Assembly (NCBI GenBank): GCA_947175695.1 | Contig: CAMWNT010000006.1 | Coordinates: 1-42,130, forward strand | Reading direction: 5' to 3' | Length of the DNA stretch: 42,130 nt | DNA from: an uncultured Porphyromonadaceae bacterium | GTDB lineage: Bacteria > Bacteroidota > Bacteroidia > Bacteroidales > Muribaculaceae | Part shown: positions 41,537-42,130 of the stretch, piece after piece | How positions within the stretch are numbered: position 1 is the stretch's first letter | Layout of the letters: each line of letters begins with the position of its first letter | The notes under the pieces: model-generated | Seen by the model: only the letters and a program-made list of their open reading frames with translations | Told to the model about the DNA's origin: nothing | Database searches by the model: none | Position numbers and translations under genes: made by a program

Positions 41537-42130
41537 TTACCGGCAAATTATATCATTAAGTTGATCAAGACTATCTTCAACGATTTGGGAAACTGTATCA
41601 AGATTCATTCCGCTGACCATATAGAGATCCGGATCGATTATATTGACGGCGTGGCCATCAGGCGTCAGATAGTAAGCCGAGATGCTCCCTTTGGGAAGGA
41701 TATATTCTTCCGGCACAATTTCTATCGTGGCGGCAGCATCAATCTCATACGCCTCAGAAGCCGCCATCAGCACATTGAGTGCCGTCAGTATATACGGACT
41801 GTGCGTGGTCATCGACACCATCGATCGATTACCGTCAAATTTGGCATTCGCACCCTTTATCGCTGCAACAATATGTCTTAGCAAAGCCGCCTGCGACTCG
41901 GGAAAAAGATTCTGCTCAATCTCTTCGATGAAGAACACCGCCCCCTGATATACCATCAGATTCTTGCTTAATTTGCTTTCCACCACAACCTTGTTGATGT
42001 CGGCATCATCCTCCATCAGCGAACTGACAATGTCCATCAGATCGCTTTTACTCATGTTTGCCTTTGTGCCGACCGTTTTCGTCAATGCGTTGATCATTAC
42101 TTCCAGAGGGAGGGCGGATTGCACTCCGCT
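41537..42130 (-). CDS. AAA15/OLD-type ATPase, C-terminal part only
   Basis: The gene runs off the window end; 197 codons plus stop are visible. The segment SGVQSALPLEV at the edge is the usual (S)SGxQSxLPL element of AAA15/OLD-like ATPases. Walker B is VFFIEEIEQNLFPESQ (about 65 residues in) and a switch histidine is in TTHSPYILTALN. The Walker A must be beyond 42130. The C-terminal TOPRIM domain of true OLD nucleases is absent, since the protein stops about 100 residues after the His motif. The nuclease function may instead be supplied by the small gene just downstream. Such ATPase-effector pairs are common in anti-phage systems. Confidence 0.8.
   Translation of the reverse strand, partial: SGVQSALPLEVMINALTKTVGTKANMSKSDLMDIVSSLMEDDADINKVVVESKLSKNLMVYQGAVFFIEEIEQNLFPESQAALLRHIVAAIKGANAKFDGNRSMVSMTTHSPYILTALNVLMAASEAYEIDAAATIEIVPEEYILPKGSISAYYLTPDGHAVNIIDPDLYMVSGMNLDTVSQIVEDSLDQLNDIICR

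Noticed and set aside
1-42130. tRNA, rRNA or riboswitch
   Set aside because: No cloverleaf with a TTCRANNC arm, no rRNA core sequence and no familiar riboswitch core was found when reading the intergenic regions by eye; a covariance-model scan would be decisive.

Overview
The window looks like a Bacteroidales chromosome, probably a Muribaculaceae-type gut commensal. This is inferred from the gene families (PCMD-domain protein, DUF4294, WbqC beside signal peptidase I, GYF/CD225 plus DUF2752, type I asparaginase), from the Bacteroidetes-type promoters (TTTG, about 19-20 bp, TANNTTTG), from the scarcity of Shine-Dalgarno sequences, and from a C-terminal tail on the secreted amylase of the kind common in this group. 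No rRNA, tRNA, CRISPR array or intact insertion sequence was seen.

Layout. 1-2.5 kb: the end of a GntP-type permease faces galK across a perfect 19-bp terminator hairpin. 2.5-10.3 kb: a hemerythrin-LuxR regulator whose leader is a 17-unit, 9-bp minisatellite; divergent pabA and pabBC (p-aminobenzoate for folate); a UPF0126/TRIC membrane protein; an OmpA-type lipoprotein; a second hemerythrin-LuxR paralogue; and a MazG-like/TatD-like pair. 10.3-18.6 kb: gltB without a visible gltD, an orphan ABC ATPase, an ECF sigma factor translationally coupled to a very acidic His/Asp/Tyr-rich protein, and guanine deaminase. 18.6-22.1 kb: a second 9-bp minisatellite, a terminator and a large secreted GH13 amylase with duplicated starch-binding modules.

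22.4-26.7 kb is the most unusual stretch: an AT-richer island holding two diverged copies of a two-gene cassette (four small exported YD-motif proteins, order B'-A'-B-A on the minus strand). Promoters, long structured leaders and terminator-like elements appear to have been duplicated with the genes. 26.7-27.9 kb: a tandemly duplicated promoter drives a GYF-CD225 and DUF2752 membrane pair. 27.9-31.4 kb: a glutaminase/MFS transporter/asparaginase operon, which together with gltB points to glutamine/asparagine nitrogen handling. 31.6-34.8 kb: an LD-carboxypeptidase and radical SAM pair, an 800-bp gap filled with a dispersed repeat family, and an orphan response regulator. 34.9-39.7 kb: a five-gene minus-strand operon (PCMD, dapB, lepB, wbqC, DUF4294). 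39.8-42.1 kb: a DUF2135-like lipoprotein, then the end of an AT-rich two-gene locus (AAA15/OLD-type ATPase plus a small PD-(D/E)XK-like protein) that runs off the window and is a candidate phage-defence system.
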